64,000 nucleotides of DNA from Aequorivita marisscotiae (GTDB taxonomy: Bacteria; Bacteroidota; Bacteroidia; Flavobacteriales; Flavobacteriaceae). The notes under the pieces were generated by a model. The model ran no database searches. It saw only the letters and a program-made list of their open reading frames with translations, and was not told the origin of the DNA. The stretch is from contig NZ_CP122379.1 of assembly GCF_029814825.1 (NCBI RefSeq), forward strand, positions 1,860,001 through 1,924,000, given 5' to 3'. This document shows positions 26,903-36,943 of the stretch, in pieces (the first letter of the stretch is position 1; each line of letters opens with the position of its first letter). A program made the translations under genes and the position numbers.

Positions 26903-28280
26903 CGCACACCAAGCTTCTTTTCGAGATCCTTCGGGGTATATCTTTCACGATGGAAACACCCTTCGCAGAGCTATAAAACCCATCTATTTTCCGCAATACA
27001 ATTCGTTGAAAGACAGTGGGTTTTTCAAAAGCCTTATTGCGAATGAACTACTAATTCCACATACAGAAACGGCCGCTTCTTCCGACGAAATAATTATTAC
27101 ACCGGAAAACATTCCATTTATTACAAACCCGTACGAATGGAGTTTTGAGCAGTACAAACACGCGGCACTTCACACCTTAAAAATTCAAAAATATGCTCTT
27201 TCAAAAGGGTTTATTTTAAAGGATGCTTCTGCGTATAATATTACTTTTCACAAAGGAAAACCAATTTTTATAGATACGCTTTCGTTTGATTTTTACGAAG
27301 AAGGTACGCCGTGGCGCGCGTACAAACAATTTATTATGCATTTCTTGGGACCGTTGGCATTGGCAAAGTACCACGGCACCGAAGTCTTTAAAATGATGCA
27401 AACGCACATTGATGGTATTCCGGTAAAATTGATTTCTTCCTTACTTCCTACAAGAACCAAAATAAGTTCGGTGCTTTATCCCAACGTTCATCTGCTTGCA
27501 AAAATGGAAAGCAAACACAGCGAAGATTATAAAGCCGAAACAAAAATAGCAGCGCTTTCAAAAAAATCGCAAGAAAATATTATTGAAAGCCTTTACGATT
27601 ATATAAAAGGTTTGTCATTAAAAGAAGCTAGCGAATGGGGCGATTATTACAACAAAACCAATTACGACGAAACCGCTTTTGAAGCCAAAAAAACACTCAT
27701 AAAAGAGTGGATAAAGCCAATGGCACCACAAAAATTAATTGATGTAGGCGGCAATGACGGTACTTTTGCACGCACTGTTATTGACAGTGTACCGCATATA
27801 ATAGTTACCGATATTGATAGCAATGCTGTAGATTATAATTACAAACAGGTGCATCAAAATAAGGAATCTAATATGCTGCCTTTTGTGTGCGATGTATTAC
27901 AACCCGCACCTGGCATTGGTTTTAATAATACAGAACGCAATTCGTTAATAGAACGCTTGGCAGAATACGCGCCAGATGTTACAATGGCGTTGGCTTTAAT
28001 ACATCATATTACGCTTTCCGGAAATGTGCCTTTTGAAAAATCGGCCGAATTTTTTGCGTTTTTCTCAAAACATTTAATCATTGAATTTCCAACACGCGAA
28101 GACTCTTGGGCGCAATCGCTTTTGGTACGTAAACGCGAGTTTATAAACCATTTCGATTTTTATAACGAAACTGAGTTTGAAAAAGGCTATTTGCAATACT
28201 TCACAATTGAAAAAAAGGAAACGGTAAAAGGCACAAAACGTTTGCTATATTTGTTGAAAAACAAGAATCTTGAAGCCTAA
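26886..28280 (+). CDS. SAM-dependent methyltransferase with kinase-like N-terminal region
   Basis: 464 aa. The start is ATG 26886, overlapping the small membrane-protein gene. The C-terminal half has a class I methyltransferase motif I, LIDVGGNDG (about residues 284-292), with acidic IVTDIDS after it. The N-terminal half contains LKDASAYNITFHKGKPIFID, where Asp113, Asn118 and Asp130 mimic the D-x4-N...D catalytic loop of protein or small-molecule kinases. That could be a real or degenerate kinase fold. No membrane segment. Its place in a coupled cassette with sulfatase-fold enzymes suggests glycan or lipid head-group modification. The substrate is unknown. Confidence 0.75.
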   Translation: MTEKTNAHQASFRDPSGYIFHDGNTLRRAIKPIYFPQYNSLKDSGFFKSLIANELLIPHTETAASSDEIIITPENIPFITNPYEWSFEQYKHAALHTLKIQKYALSKGFILKDASAYNITFHKGKPIFIDTLSFDFYEEGTPWRAYKQFIMHFLGPLALAKYHGTEVFKMMQTHIDGIPVKLISSLLPTRTKISSVLYPNVHLLAKMESKHSEDYKAETKIAALSKKSQENIIESLYDYIKGLSLKEASEWGDYYNKTNYDETAFEAKKTLIKEWIKPMAPQKLIDVGGNDGTFARTVIDSVPHIIVTDIDSNAVDYNYKQVHQNKESNMLPFVCDVLQPAPGIGFNNTERNSLIERLAEYAPDVTMALALIHHITLSGNVPFEKSAEFFAFFSKHLIIEFPTREDSWAQSLLVRKREFINHFDFYNETEFEKGYLQYFTIEKKETVKGTKRLLYLLKNKNLEA

Positions 28281-29751
28281 AAATAGTTTTCCAGGAAAAC
28301 ATTTTCAAAATATTTCGCAAAACCCTGTTTTAATTGCACTTGGGGTTGGTCTTTATCCCTTGGTTTTTTACTATTCTCGCAACTTTGGAATGATCAATTC
28401 ATGGGAGCAGTTTGGGTATTTTCTATTGCTTTTTATTGCGCTGCCAATTGTTTTCTTTTCATTTTTAAAATGGATTTCAAATTCTTCTTTTGCTTCAAAA
28501 TGGAGAAAGTATCTCTTGCCGTTTTTTAGTGTTTTTCTATTTCTATTCTACATTAAAATCATTTTGTACGCAGATATTCAGCGTAAAATTATTTTAGGGA
28601 TTTTTATTATAGCTGCCCTATTAGCCTATTTTTTACACAGGCATTTTAAAAAGTGGATATTGCTGCAGCTTATTTTGGCTGTAATTGGCTTTATTGGTTT
28701 AGTGCCTACGCTGATGAAATATGTAAATTACGATTCAGAATGGACGCAGCAACCCGATAATATTGAGGAAGTAATCTTCAAAAAAAAACCTAACATATAT
28801 TATATACAGCCAGATGGTTACGCGAGTTTTTCTGAAATGGAAAGCGATTTCTATAAAGTAGATAACACGGATTTCAATACTTTTTTAGCTGAAAACAACT
28901 TTAAAAATTACCCAGATTTCCGAAGTAATTATATCACCACAATTTCATCAAACAGCGCCACCTTTATGATGAAACACCATTATTACAATCATGGTAAGGA
29001 TTACTCCGAAATGCTCCACGCACGAAAAAACATTATTACCGAAAACCCTGTACTTTCTATTTTCAAAAACAATGGCTATAAAACACATTTTATTTCCGAA
29101 CACCCGTATTTATTGGTTAATCGCCCAAAAGTAGGATTTGATTTTACCAATTTTGATTATAGTGAAATACCTTATATTTCAACAGGTTTCAACGTGAAAA
29201 AAGAAGTGCTTCCCGATTTAAAAAAAGCTATCGACTCTAAAAATGATGGTGGCAATTTCTTTTTTATCGAAATTTTTGAACCCAGCCATGTTTCCACCAC
29301 CAAAGATGCTTCAAAAGGAAAGGAAGTTGAGCGCGATGAATGGATTAAAAGGTTGCGAATTGCAAATGCGAAGATTGAAAAAATGGTTAATCTAATTACC
29401 GAAAAGGATCCCGAAGCCCTAATAATGATTATGGCAGATCACGGTGGTTTTGTGGGCTTGGATTATACACGGCAAGTTTACACAAAAACCTCAAATCCCG
29501 AGATTATTTATACTACTTTTGGAGCTATGTTGGCTATAAAATGGCCAAATGGCGAAGCTCCTGATAGTGATTCATTTCTTAAAAGCTGTGTGAATTCATT
29601 TAGAGTTTTATTCGCGTATTTGGGCGAAGAAGAAAAATATTTATATCATTTGCAAGAAGACGCGAGCTATCTTATTCTAAAAGAAGGAGCCCAAAGTGGC
29701 GTGTATAAATACATAGATAGCAACGGAAATATTGTGTTTAAAAAAGTATAG
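28270..29751 (+). CDS. Membrane-bound sulfatase/alkaline-phosphatase-superfamily protein, copy 1
   Basis: 493 aa. About five membrane helices in the first 155 residues are followed by an extracytoplasmic sulfatase-fold domain. Metal-site motifs are NIYYIQPDGYAS and MIMADHGGF. The likely nucleophile region is NYITTISSNSATFMM. Such enzymes include phosphoethanolamine and phosphoglycerol transferases and sulfatases. There is no C/S-x-P-x-R sulfatase signature, so transferase or phosphatase activity is as likely. The start appears to be TTG at 28270, overlapping the methyltransferase gene by 11 bp. It is a paralogue of the next gene. Confidence 0.75.
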   Translation: MKPKNSFPGKHFQNISQNPVLIALGVGLYPLVFYYSRNFGMINSWEQFGYFLLLFIALPIVFFSFLKWISNSSFASKWRKYLLPFFSVFLFLFYIKIILYADIQRKIILGIFIIAALLAYFLHRHFKKWILLQLILAVIGFIGLVPTLMKYVNYDSEWTQQPDNIEEVIFKKKPNIYYIQPDGYASFSEMESDFYKVDNTDFNTFLAENNFKNYPDFRSNYITTISSNSATFMMKHHYYNHGKDYSEMLHARKNIITENPVLSIFKNNGYKTHFISEHPYLLVNRPKVGFDFTNFDYSEIPYISTGFNVKKEVLPDLKKAIDSKNDGGNFFFIEIFEPSHVSTTKDASKGKEVERDEWIKRLRIANAKIEKMVNLITEKDPEALIMIMADHGGFVGLDYTRQVYTKTSNPEIIYTTFGAMLAIKWPNGEAPDSDSFLKSCVNSFRVLFAYLGEEEKYLYHLQEDASYLILKEGAQSGVYKYIDSNGNIVFKKV

Positions 29752-29754
29752 TAA

Positions 29755-31206
29755 ATGGGTGATTTTTTAGCAAAACACGTTAAGGGAGATTTCAATCCTT
29801 TACTCACAGGATTAATTTGCGGATTCTACCCAATTGTTTTCTATTTTTCAAATAATTATTCTGCAATCAATTCTTGGGAGCATTTCGGATTTTTCGTCTT
29901 GTTTTTTATAGGGATTCCTATTGTTATTTTTTCCATTGCTTTTTTGGTATTTAAATATTCCGAAACCTTTTCAAAATACAAAGCACAGATTCTTTTTGTA
30001 TTAATAATTATGACCGTGGCAACACTAATGTCGCAAGCAATGTATCTTACGTTAAAGAAGAAAATGCTGCTTGGGTTGCTGATTGTTTCGGCATTGGCTG
30101 CTTATAAATTTTACGCACATTTTAAAAAATTGCTCGTAATAATTTTATTAATGAGTATTCTGCCTACAATCAATGTTATTATAAAAATTGTTGAACACGA
30201 GCAAAAAATGGCGTGGACGCAACTGCCAGATTCCATTGAAAACGCAACCTTTAAATCTACTCCAAACATATACCTAATTCAGCCAGACGGCTATGTTTCA
30301 CGCCAGATTATGGAAAGCAGTCTGTATAATTTCAATAACCCGTTTTACGGTTGGTTGGAAAATAATGGGTTTAAAATTTACAACAATTTCCGAAGCAATT
30401 ACCCGGCGAGTTTAACATCAAACTCTTCTATGTTTGCTATGAAGCAGCACCGTTTTGGGAAAGTGCTTTTTCCATCGATAGATATGCCAAATTCACGAGA
30501 TATTATTGCGGGAGATAACGCGGCAATTTCAATTTTAAGGAATAATGGGTATAAAAATTTCTTTATTGTTCAAGATGAATATTTTCAGCAAAACCGACCA
30601 ATTCAAGCGTATGATTACTACAATTTAAATCCTGATGAGATACCTTATTTCAGTAACGATAACAATGTAAAAAAAGTAGTTTTCAACGATTTAAAAGCTG
30701 CGATGGATACTTCAAATATAGAAGGTCCGCGCTTTTATTTTGTGGAAAAATTATTGCCACATCACATACATTTTGCTGCATCAAAAGAGGAGGAGCGCGA
30801 TATGTATATTGAAAAAATACAGGAAGTAAATGGCTGGTTAAAAACTACCGTAAATTATATTTCTGAAAACGATCCAAATGCTATTGTCATTATCTTAGCA
30901 GACCACGGTGGGTGGGTGGGTTTGGGAAGTTACCCCGAAATGTTTTCTACTGAAAATGCTAGCCAAATACACTCTATTTATGCTACCTTGGCAGCTATAA
31001 AATGGAACGGACATTTAGTGGAGGGAATGGACGCAGAACTGCAAAGTAATGTAAATCTATTCCGTGTTTTATTTGCTGTATTAAGTGAAAATCCTGAATA
31101 TTTGAAATATTTGGAAGACGATTCAAGTTATAACTTACAGCAAGGCACATTCTGGAAATCTGTACGCGCTGTAATTGACGACAACGGGAACGTTTTTTCA
31201 AACTAA
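29755..31206 (+). CDS. Membrane-bound sulfatase/alkaline-phosphatase-superfamily protein, copy 2
   Basis: 483 aa, ATG start three bases after the stop of copy 1. Same layout: about five helices, then NIYLIQPDGYVS, NYPASLTSNSSMFAMKQH and VIILADHGGW. The two copies share many blocks (NSWEHFGF, SNS, WTQ-PD-IE, VKK-V--DLK-A-D) but are well diverged, so this is an old duplication. They may act on different glycan or lipid substrates. It is the last member of the tightly packed cassette 26699-31206. Confidence 0.75.
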   Translation: MGDFLAKHVKGDFNPLLTGLICGFYPIVFYFSNNYSAINSWEHFGFFVLFFIGIPIVIFSIAFLVFKYSETFSKYKAQILFVLIIMTVATLMSQAMYLTLKKKMLLGLLIVSALAAYKFYAHFKKLLVIILLMSILPTINVIIKIVEHEQKMAWTQLPDSIENATFKSTPNIYLIQPDGYVSRQIMESSLYNFNNPFYGWLENNGFKIYNNFRSNYPASLTSNSSMFAMKQHRFGKVLFPSIDMPNSRDIIAGDNAAISILRNNGYKNFFIVQDEYFQQNRPIQAYDYYNLNPDEIPYFSNDNNVKKVVFNDLKAAMDTSNIEGPRFYFVEKLLPHHIHFAASKEEERDMYIEKIQEVNGWLKTTVNYISENDPNAIVIILADHGGWVGLGSYPEMFSTENASQIHSIYATLAAIKWNGHLVEGMDAELQSNVNLFRVLFAVLSENPEYLKYLEDDSSYNLQQGTFWKSVRAVIDDNGNVFSN

Positions 31207-31224
31207 AAATTAAAACCGGACAAT

Positions 31225-32202
31225 TTGGAAAATTTCAACATAAAAAAATACAATCCGTCGCACAAAAAACTGTGGGATAGCTTTGTAAAAGAAGCAAAGA
31301 ACGCTACGTTTTTGTTTCAGCGCGATTTTATGGATTATCATTCCGATCGTTTTACAGACCATTCATTACTGGTTTTTAAAGGTGAAAAGTTAGTTGCTGT
31401 GCTCCCTGCAAATATTTCCGGTTCCGAGTTACATTCGCATCAAGGGTTATCGTACGGTGGCTTAGTTTTAAGTAAGAAATGTACTTTTCCTGAAACTTTA
31501 GCAATATTTAAAAATGTACTCGCTTTTTTAAATAGGGAAGGAGTAGCTGTTTTAAAACTGAAATTGATTCCCAAAATATACCATCAATTGCCGAGTGACG
31601 AAATTGATTATTTATTGTTTTTAACCCAAGCATCGCTAACTCGTAGAGATATTACAAGTTGTGTTAACAATGAAAATAGTTTAAAAATTAAATCTTCAAA
31701 TCGCTTACGCGGAATAAAAAAAGGAGTTAAAAACGAGTTAGAAGTTAAAGAAGAAGCAAAATTTAAAGCGTATTGGAACGAGGTCTTGGAACCAAATTTA
31801 ATGCAAGTGCACAACCAAAAACCCGTTCATTCTTCTGCGGAAATTGAACTGCTTCAATCCCGATTTCCTGAAAACATAAAACAATTCAACGTTTATAAAG
31901 ATGACGAAATCGTCGCTGGGGCAACTATTTTTGAAACATCAAACGTTGCGCATGCGCAATATATTTCGGCAAATGAAATGGGGCGGCAAACGGGTGGTTT
32001 GGATTTTCTTTTCAACCATCTGTTGGAGCATTTTTCGCATAAAAAATATTTCGATTTTGGAATTGTAAATGAAGCGCAGGGACTGAAGGTAAACAAAGGG
32101 CTTTTGCACTGGAAAGAAACCTTTGGCGGTCGAAGTATTACCCACGATTTTTACGAGGTAAAAACCGAAAACCATAAACTTTTAAACGATATTTTTATAT
32201 GA
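31225..32202 (+). CDS. FemAB/GNAT-like acyl- or aminoacyl-transferase
   Basis: 325 aa with the double GNAT-type fold seen in FemAB and Acetyltransf_6 proteins. The N-terminal module is followed by a second with [17 protein letters not shown] and ends [28 protein letters not shown]. Such proteins transfer aminoacyl or acyl groups to peptidoglycan precursors or sugars. It precedes an FdtB-like aminotransferase with a 4-bp overlap (ATGA), so it may N-acylate the amino sugar made there; this is inference. The start is TTG at 31225. Confidence 0.65.
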   Translation: MENFNIKKYNPSHKKLWDSFVKEAKNATFLFQRDFMDYHSDRFTDHSLLVFKGEKLVAVLPANISGSELHSHQGLSYGGLVLSKKCTFPETLAIFKNVLAFLNREGVAVLKLKLIPKIYHQLPSDEIDYLLFLTQASLTRRDITSCVNNENSLKIKSSNRLRGIKKGVKNELEVKEEAKFKAYWNEVLEPNLMQVHNQKPVHSSAEIELLQSRFPENIKQFNVYKDDEIVAGATIFETSNVAHAQYISANEMGRQTGGLDFLFNHLLEHFSHKKYFDFGIVNEAQGLKVNKGLLHWKETFGGRSITHDFYEVKTENHKLLNDIFI

Positions 32203-33299
32203 TTCCTTTTTTGGATTTAAAAGCAATTAACCAACGTTTTGAAGCGGAATTTCAAGGCGGTTTTCAGCAATTTATAGATTCGGGTTATTATATTTTGGGA
32301 AACCAAGTGAAGATTTTCGAAGCCAATTTTGCCAGATTTTGCGGCGCAAAACACTGCATTGGCGTTGGCAATGGCTTAGATGCATTACGATTGATTTTGG
32401 AAGGGTATAAAATTCTCGGGAAATTAAATGAGAACGATGAGGTTTTGGTTGCTTCAAATACATATATCGCCACTATATTGGCGATAAAGCAAGCCGGCTT
32501 AAAACCGGTTTTGGTGGAAGCCGATTTAGATACGTATAATTTTGATTTAACTTCACTTAAAAATTCAATTTCAGAAAAAACCAAGGCGATAATGCCCGTT
32601 CATCTTTACGGACAAATTTCGTTGATGGAGGAACTTTTAAAAATTTCTGAAGAACATAATTTACTTGTAATTGAAGATGCGGCACAGGCACACGGCGCAA
32701 AAAATGCAAGTGGCAAACGTGCAGGAAATATTGGCAATGCCGCAGGATTTAGTTTTTATCCGTCAAAAAATCTAGGGGCATTAGGCGATGGTGGCGCCGT
32801 AACCACAAATGATGATGCCTTGGCAGAAATAGTTCAAAAGCTTAGAAATTACGGTACTTCCACCAAATATGTAAACGAATTAATGGGATTTAATTCTAGG
32901 CTCGACGAGTTGCAAGCTGCATTTTTAAATGTGAAATTACCAACGCTCGATGCCGATAATGAACGGAGACGAGCAATTGCGAAACGATATATTTCCGAAA
33001 TAAAAAACAAGAAAATAACACTTCCAAAATACGATGGTAGTGAAAATCATGTATTCCATCTTTTTGTAATTCGAGTGGAAAACAGAAATGTTTTTATAGA
33101 TTATTTAGATCGAAATGGCATTGGTTATTTAATTCATTATCCAATCGCGCCGCATAAACAAAAGGCGCTTACAGAGTTTGCGCATTTAAGTTTTTTAAAT
33201 ACTGAAAAAATTCACGAAAAGGTAATCAGTATTCCTATGAGTCCGATTATGACTAATGAAGAAGTAGAAAGAGTTAATTCTGTCTTAAATCGCTATTAA
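32199..33299 (+). CDS. DegT/DnrJ/EryC1-family PLP aminotransferase (FdtB-like)
   Basis: 366 aa sugar aminotransferase converting a nucleotide-linked keto-sugar to an amino sugar. Motifs are [30 protein letters not shown] and [17 protein letters not shown], with PLP lysine Lys190. With an FdtA-type 3,4-ketoisomerase at 38040-38459, the likely product is dTDP-3-amino-3,6-dideoxyhexose. The start ATG overlaps the previous gene. It is cytosolic. Confidence 0.88.
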   Translation: MIPFLDLKAINQRFEAEFQGGFQQFIDSGYYILGNQVKIFEANFARFCGAKHCIGVGNGLDALRLILEGYKILGKLNENDEVLVASNTYIATILAIKQAGLKPVLVEADLDTYNFDLTSLKNSISEKTKAIMPVHLYGQISLMEELLKISEEHNLLVIEDAAQAHGAKNASGKRAGNIGNAAGFSFYPSKNLGALGDGGAVTTNDDALAEIVQKLRNYGTSTKYVNELMGFNSRLDELQAAFLNVKLPTLDADNERRRAIAKRYISEIKNKKITLPKYDGSENHVFHLFVIRVENRNVFIDYLDRNGIGYLIHYPIAPHKQKALTEFAHLSFLNTEKIHEKVISIPMSPIMTNEEVERVNSVLNRY

Positions 33300-34589
33300 T
33301 TGAAAATTCCAGAATCCATAAAGGGAAATATACTTTTAAAGATGACTTCTTTAAACGCAGGAGTTATTGGTGTACGATTGGTTATTTCTCTTTTTATTCA
33401 GCGATTATTGGCTGAAATTGTTGGAGAGGCAGGGATTGCAAAAATAGGCTCGTTGCGCAATCTATTAGAGATGCTCAGTTCGTTTGCATCTGTAGGAATA
33501 TTTAGTGGGGTTGTAAAATACGTTGCGGAATATCAAAATAATAAAGAACAACTTCAGAAGCTTTTTTCTACAACATTTGTATTTACCGTTCTTGGAACTA
33601 TTGTAGTTTCTGCCGTTCTTTTTATAGGTTCGGATTATTTAAGTACAACTATTTTTGAGTCGTCAGATTACATTTATCTTATAAAGTTGTTGGCCGTAAT
33701 GGTGCCTTTTATAAGTATGTATCGCATTTTTAACGGTATTGTCAATGGGCTTTCACGCTATAAAAAATTAGCCGGAATAGACCTTTTTAGTTATATAATA
33801 AGTGCAATTCTTACTGTTGTTTTATTACTTACAAACAATATAGACGGCGCCCTTATTGCAATTGCAATTACCCCCGCGCTACAATTTTTTGTCTTGCTTT
33901 TTATTTTTATAAAAGTTCTTCGAGAATATGTGCAGTTTTCACAACTCACCTTTAAAATGCCTATGGCCAAAGGATTATTGGCTTTTTCGCTAATGTCGTT
34001 TTTTTCAACGGTATTGTTAAATTACGTTGAAATAGATATTCGTGTAATGATCCAAAACCGCATTAATATTAACGATGCAGGTATTTGGACTGCAATGACC
34101 AATATTTCTAAAAACTACATGGTTTTTTCAAGTGCAATTTTTACGCTTTATGTGCTTCCAAAGTTTGCAAGCATTCACAATAAAAATGATTTTAAGGCAG
34201 AGCTCTTCAATATTTACAAAACATTATTGCCGCTTTTTGGAGTAGGAATGTTGCTTATTTATTTCCTTCGCGATTACGTAATTATGATAATCTACCCAGA
34301 TTTTCACGGTATGGAATCGCTGTTTAAATGGCAACTTTTGGGCGATTTTATACGTTTGGCCGCATTGGTTTTAGGATATCAATTTCTGGCTAAAAAAATG
34401 GTGCGTAACTTTATTTTTTCCGAAGTGTTATCGTTGGCTCTTTTCTATGGCTTTGCCTATTATTTTGTTGATATTTATGGTGTTGAAGGTGTGGTGATTG
34501 CACACTTTTTACGATATTTTATATACTTTTTTGTCGTACTGTATTTGGTTTTCCGATACTTTAAAAAGCAGCGAAAGAAGGAAAGTTAA
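33300..34589 (+). CDS. O-antigen/polysaccharide flippase (Wzx-like)
   Basis: 429 aa with about twelve hydrophobic helices, of the MATE/MVF superfamily. The opening LLKMTSLNAGVIGVRLVISLFIQRLLAEIVGEAGIA is typical of WzxE-like O-antigen translocases. It would flip undecaprenyl-linked glycan across the inner membrane. The start is TTG immediately after the aminotransferase stop (TAATTG), the last gene of the run 26699-34589. Confidence 0.85.
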   Translation: MKIPESIKGNILLKMTSLNAGVIGVRLVISLFIQRLLAEIVGEAGIAKIGSLRNLLEMLSSFASVGIFSGVVKYVAEYQNNKEQLQKLFSTTFVFTVLGTIVVSAVLFIGSDYLSTTIFESSDYIYLIKLLAVMVPFISMYRIFNGIVNGLSRYKKLAGIDLFSYIISAILTVVLLLTNNIDGALIAIAITPALQFFVLLFIFIKVLREYVQFSQLTFKMPMAKGLLAFSLMSFFSTVLLNYVEIDIRVMIQNRININDAGIWTAMTNISKNYMVFSSAIFTLYVLPKFASIHNKNDFKAELFNIYKTLLPLFGVGMLLIYFLRDYVIMIIYPDFHGMESLFKWQLLGDFIRLAALVLGYQFLAKKMVRNFIFSEVLSLALFYGFAYYFVDIYGVEGVVIAHFLRYFIYFFVVLYLVFRYFKKQRKKES

Positions 34590-34649
34590 TTACCTTTTTT
34601 GGATATTAATCTCTTTAATAAATCAACAACCCAAACAACAGATAATACG

Positions 34650-34657
34650 TACCTTTG
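34650..34657 (+). promoter_or_regulatory. Predicted -7 element (TACCTTTG)
   Basis: A perfect TAnnTTTG match 26 bp before the ATG at 34684, giving that gene its own promoter after the flippase gene. Confidence 0.6.
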
Positions 34658-34683
34658 CAGAAATTTTTTAAGTAGTATTTTTT

Positions 34684-35667
34684 ATGTCCGCTCCGCTTTA
34701 CAATCCCTTTGAAGATTTAGTTTTCGACCCTCATTTTTGCTTTCTCTCCGGCGCATTGACCACCGAACGGATTTCTGTTTTTCCAGAATGGCTTATGGAT
34801 CATTTTAAGTTTGGTGATGAACGCATTGAGATGATGGATAAAACCAAGGCTTATAAATACTCCGATCTTGAATTGCCCTGCGCTCCCGAAGTAAAAGAAG
34901 CTTTTGCCCAATTAGATCTAAAAATTCAAGCTGCCTATAAAAAAGGTTTTGAAGGAATGGCGGCACTCGAAGAAAAATTACTTTTTCAGTGGACCGGTAG
35001 AATAGTGTACGGTTTACTGTATTACGAAATGGTTTACGAACGAAATAGACTTCAAAAATTAGGGGAAGATTTTAACCTTTCTCCAATGCTTCGCGAACGT
35101 TTTGGGCATTTTCATTTAATGCTTCAATCTTTGGTTGAACCAATTTCATTTGTAGGTCAAAAACCTTGGAGCATCATTGTATTTCCGCTGAAATATTCGG
35201 CAGATATATTTAGCTATCGCGATGACACCGTAAATTTATTGTTTTCCATGGGCGTAAATGGTTTTGGTATAATTGCGTGTTTGCAGGACAATGGTGCCAT
35301 AGGGGAGCGACAAAACGATATTGTTGAAAAAATGAAAGGCCACGTGTTGCACCCTATTCAATTTGAAGAATTATACGCGCGTTTTCACTATTCAGATTAT
35401 ATATTTCAGTACAAGCCCGAATATATAATTAACGCGACCGATACTGATATAAGTATTGAAGCCCTGCCCATAAAAAAAGTAGGTAGTAAACCTGTTTTTG
35501 GAATTTGGAACGACGATATGTTTGCCCAATTACTCGCTAACTACTGGCAAGTGTACGGTATTGAACGAGAAGATATTTTAAAATTTCAAAAACCGCCGCT
35601 TAGCTTTCTCGAAAACCCGTATTCTAAAGAATTTATTGTTCCGGAGACTATCGATCTGCCTTTTTAA
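34684..35667 (+). CDS. Conserved-looking cytosolic protein of unknown function, 327 aa
   Basis: I do not recognise a family. There is no signal peptide or membrane helix. It has mixed alpha/beta composition with many aromatic residues, and notable segments RFGHFHLMLQSLVEPISFVGQKPWSIIVFPLKYS and GVNGFGIIACLQDNG. It has its own predicted promoter and converges on a glycosyltransferase gene with 3 bp between stop codons. Its position in the glycan region may be incidental. Confidence 0.65.
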   Translation: MSAPLYNPFEDLVFDPHFCFLSGALTTERISVFPEWLMDHFKFGDERIEMMDKTKAYKYSDLELPCAPEVKEAFAQLDLKIQAAYKKGFEGMAALEEKLLFQWTGRIVYGLLYYEMVYERNRLQKLGEDFNLSPMLRERFGHFHLMLQSLVEPISFVGQKPWSIIVFPLKYSADIFSYRDDTVNLLFSMGVNGFGIIACLQDNGAIGERQNDIVEKMKGHVLHPIQFEELYARFHYSDYIFQYKPEYIINATDTDISIEALPIKKVGSKPVFGIWNDDMFAQLLANYWQVYGIEREDILKFQKPPLSFLENPYSKEFIVPETIDLPF

Positions 35668-35670
35668 AAT

Positions 35671-36810
35671 TTAAGCTTCTTTCCAAAATTCTAAATATTT
35701 TTTGGCGATGGAAATATAGTCGTGTTCGCGCTCAATAAACTGCCGGGCATTTTCTGAGATACGCGTTAGTTTTTCTGGATTTAAAATTAAGTTTTCAAGC
35801 TTTTTAACCAAATAATCTACGTCCGGAAGCGTATTTATACACACTTCGTCTTCCTTTAAATTAAACCATTCCAAAAACTCGGTTTCGGCACCGGTAAAAA
35901 CCACTTTTCCTTTTGCCATTGCTTCCAACGCATTATAACCTTGGTCGTACGCAAACACTTGGTCTAAGAGAATATGTGCCGAATTATATTTTTCAATATA
36001 CTCCAAATACGGCACGTTTTCAACTGTAATTACTTCAACTTTTGAAGGGTGTTTTTGCAGTATTTTTTTAAGTGCCGCTTCAAAATAATCATTTCCTTTT
36101 TTATAATAATTTTCCCGATTTATGCCGTGAAAAATAATGATTTTGCCTTTGGAAGAAATAGGCTGAAACTGTAATTTCTTCGTATTTATAGGATTCGGAA
36201 TTAGCCCGTAATACTTTTCGGTTCCCTGTAGCGGAATTGCGTAATCAAAATCTGAAGCTGCTACGCCTTTTACATTTTGAAGAGTGAATTTGTGCAAATC
36301 TTCAAATTCGGGGTTTAAATATTTTAATGCGGGATAAAAATCTTTTTCTGAAACTTTCCCTTCAAAAAGTGGATCTAAAATAGAATATCGAAACTTTTTT
36401 TCGAAGGCGTATTTCACACTGGTATAATCGGTGCCGCAGGAAAGAAGAAAGAGTTTTTTGTTGTTGTTTTTTAAAAATGAAATGATTTCCTTTTCATATT
36501 TTGGTAAAATCCCAAACGAACTTTCATTTATAAACTGCACCGCATCAAAACCTTTAAATTGTTCTTTCTGCTGAAAAAATTGATTTTTTAATGAAAGAGA
36601 AGTAATGTCCAAGCCAAAAAGTCTGTACAATCCAACCTTTATTTTTTTTAAAATACCAGAATCGAATTTGCGCTTTAACAGAATGTCCGACGGATAATTT
36701 TTAAAAGCATCGCCAGTTGAAACTAGCGTTACTTCGTGGCTTAGCGCCAATAATCCTTCTTTTAAGGAATTGTGCAATCGGCTGTATTCGCCCACCAAAA
36801 GTATTTTCAT
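35671..36810 (-). CDS. Glycosyltransferase, GT-B fold (family 4-like)
   Basis: 379 aa. The N-terminus KILLVGEYSRLHNSLKEGLL is a GT-B Rossmann start. The C-terminal half has HGINRENYYKKGNDYFEAAL and the sugar-nucleotide region AYDQGYNALEAMAKGKVVFTG, with a Glu that matches the E-x7-E type motif. It is predicted to add a sugar to the surface glycan on the cytosolic face. It lies opposite the gene at 36944, sharing a 133-bp divergent spacer. Confidence 0.8.
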   Translation of the reverse strand: MKILLVGEYSRLHNSLKEGLLALSHEVTLVSTGDAFKNYPSDILLKRKFDSGILKKIKVGLYRLFGLDITSLSLKNQFFQQKEQFKGFDAVQFINESSFGILPKYEKEIISFLKNNNKKLFLLSCGTDYTSVKYAFEKKFRYSILDPLFEGKVSEKDFYPALKYLNPEFEDLHKFTLQNVKGVAASDFDYAIPLQGTEKYYGLIPNPINTKKLQFQPISSKGKIIIFHGINRENYYKKGNDYFEAALKKILQKHPSKVEVITVENVPYLEYIEKYNSAHILLDQVFAYDQGYNALEAMAKGKVVFTGAETEFLEWFNLKEDEVCINTLPDVDYLVKKLENLILNPEKLTRISENARQFIEREHDYISIAKKYLEFWKEA

Positions 36811-36902
36811 GTGCAGATTGTATTATTTTTATCGGTTAAATATACATTTCAATTTATACTTTATGCCTTGCAGAAAGATAGCTTTGGATGCTTCATAAAA
36901 CT

Positions 36903-36910
36903 TATATTTG
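36903..36910 (+). promoter_or_regulatory. Predicted promoter (TTG -33 at 36884, TATATTTG -7)
   Basis: A perfect TAnnTTTG with TTTGG about 17 bp upstream and an ATG 33 bp downstream. It is one of the best-formed promoters in the window and would drive the glycosyltransferase/fdtA pair. Confidence 0.6.
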
Positions 36911-36943
36911 CGCTGTACAACCAAAAATACACAATAATTAGCG

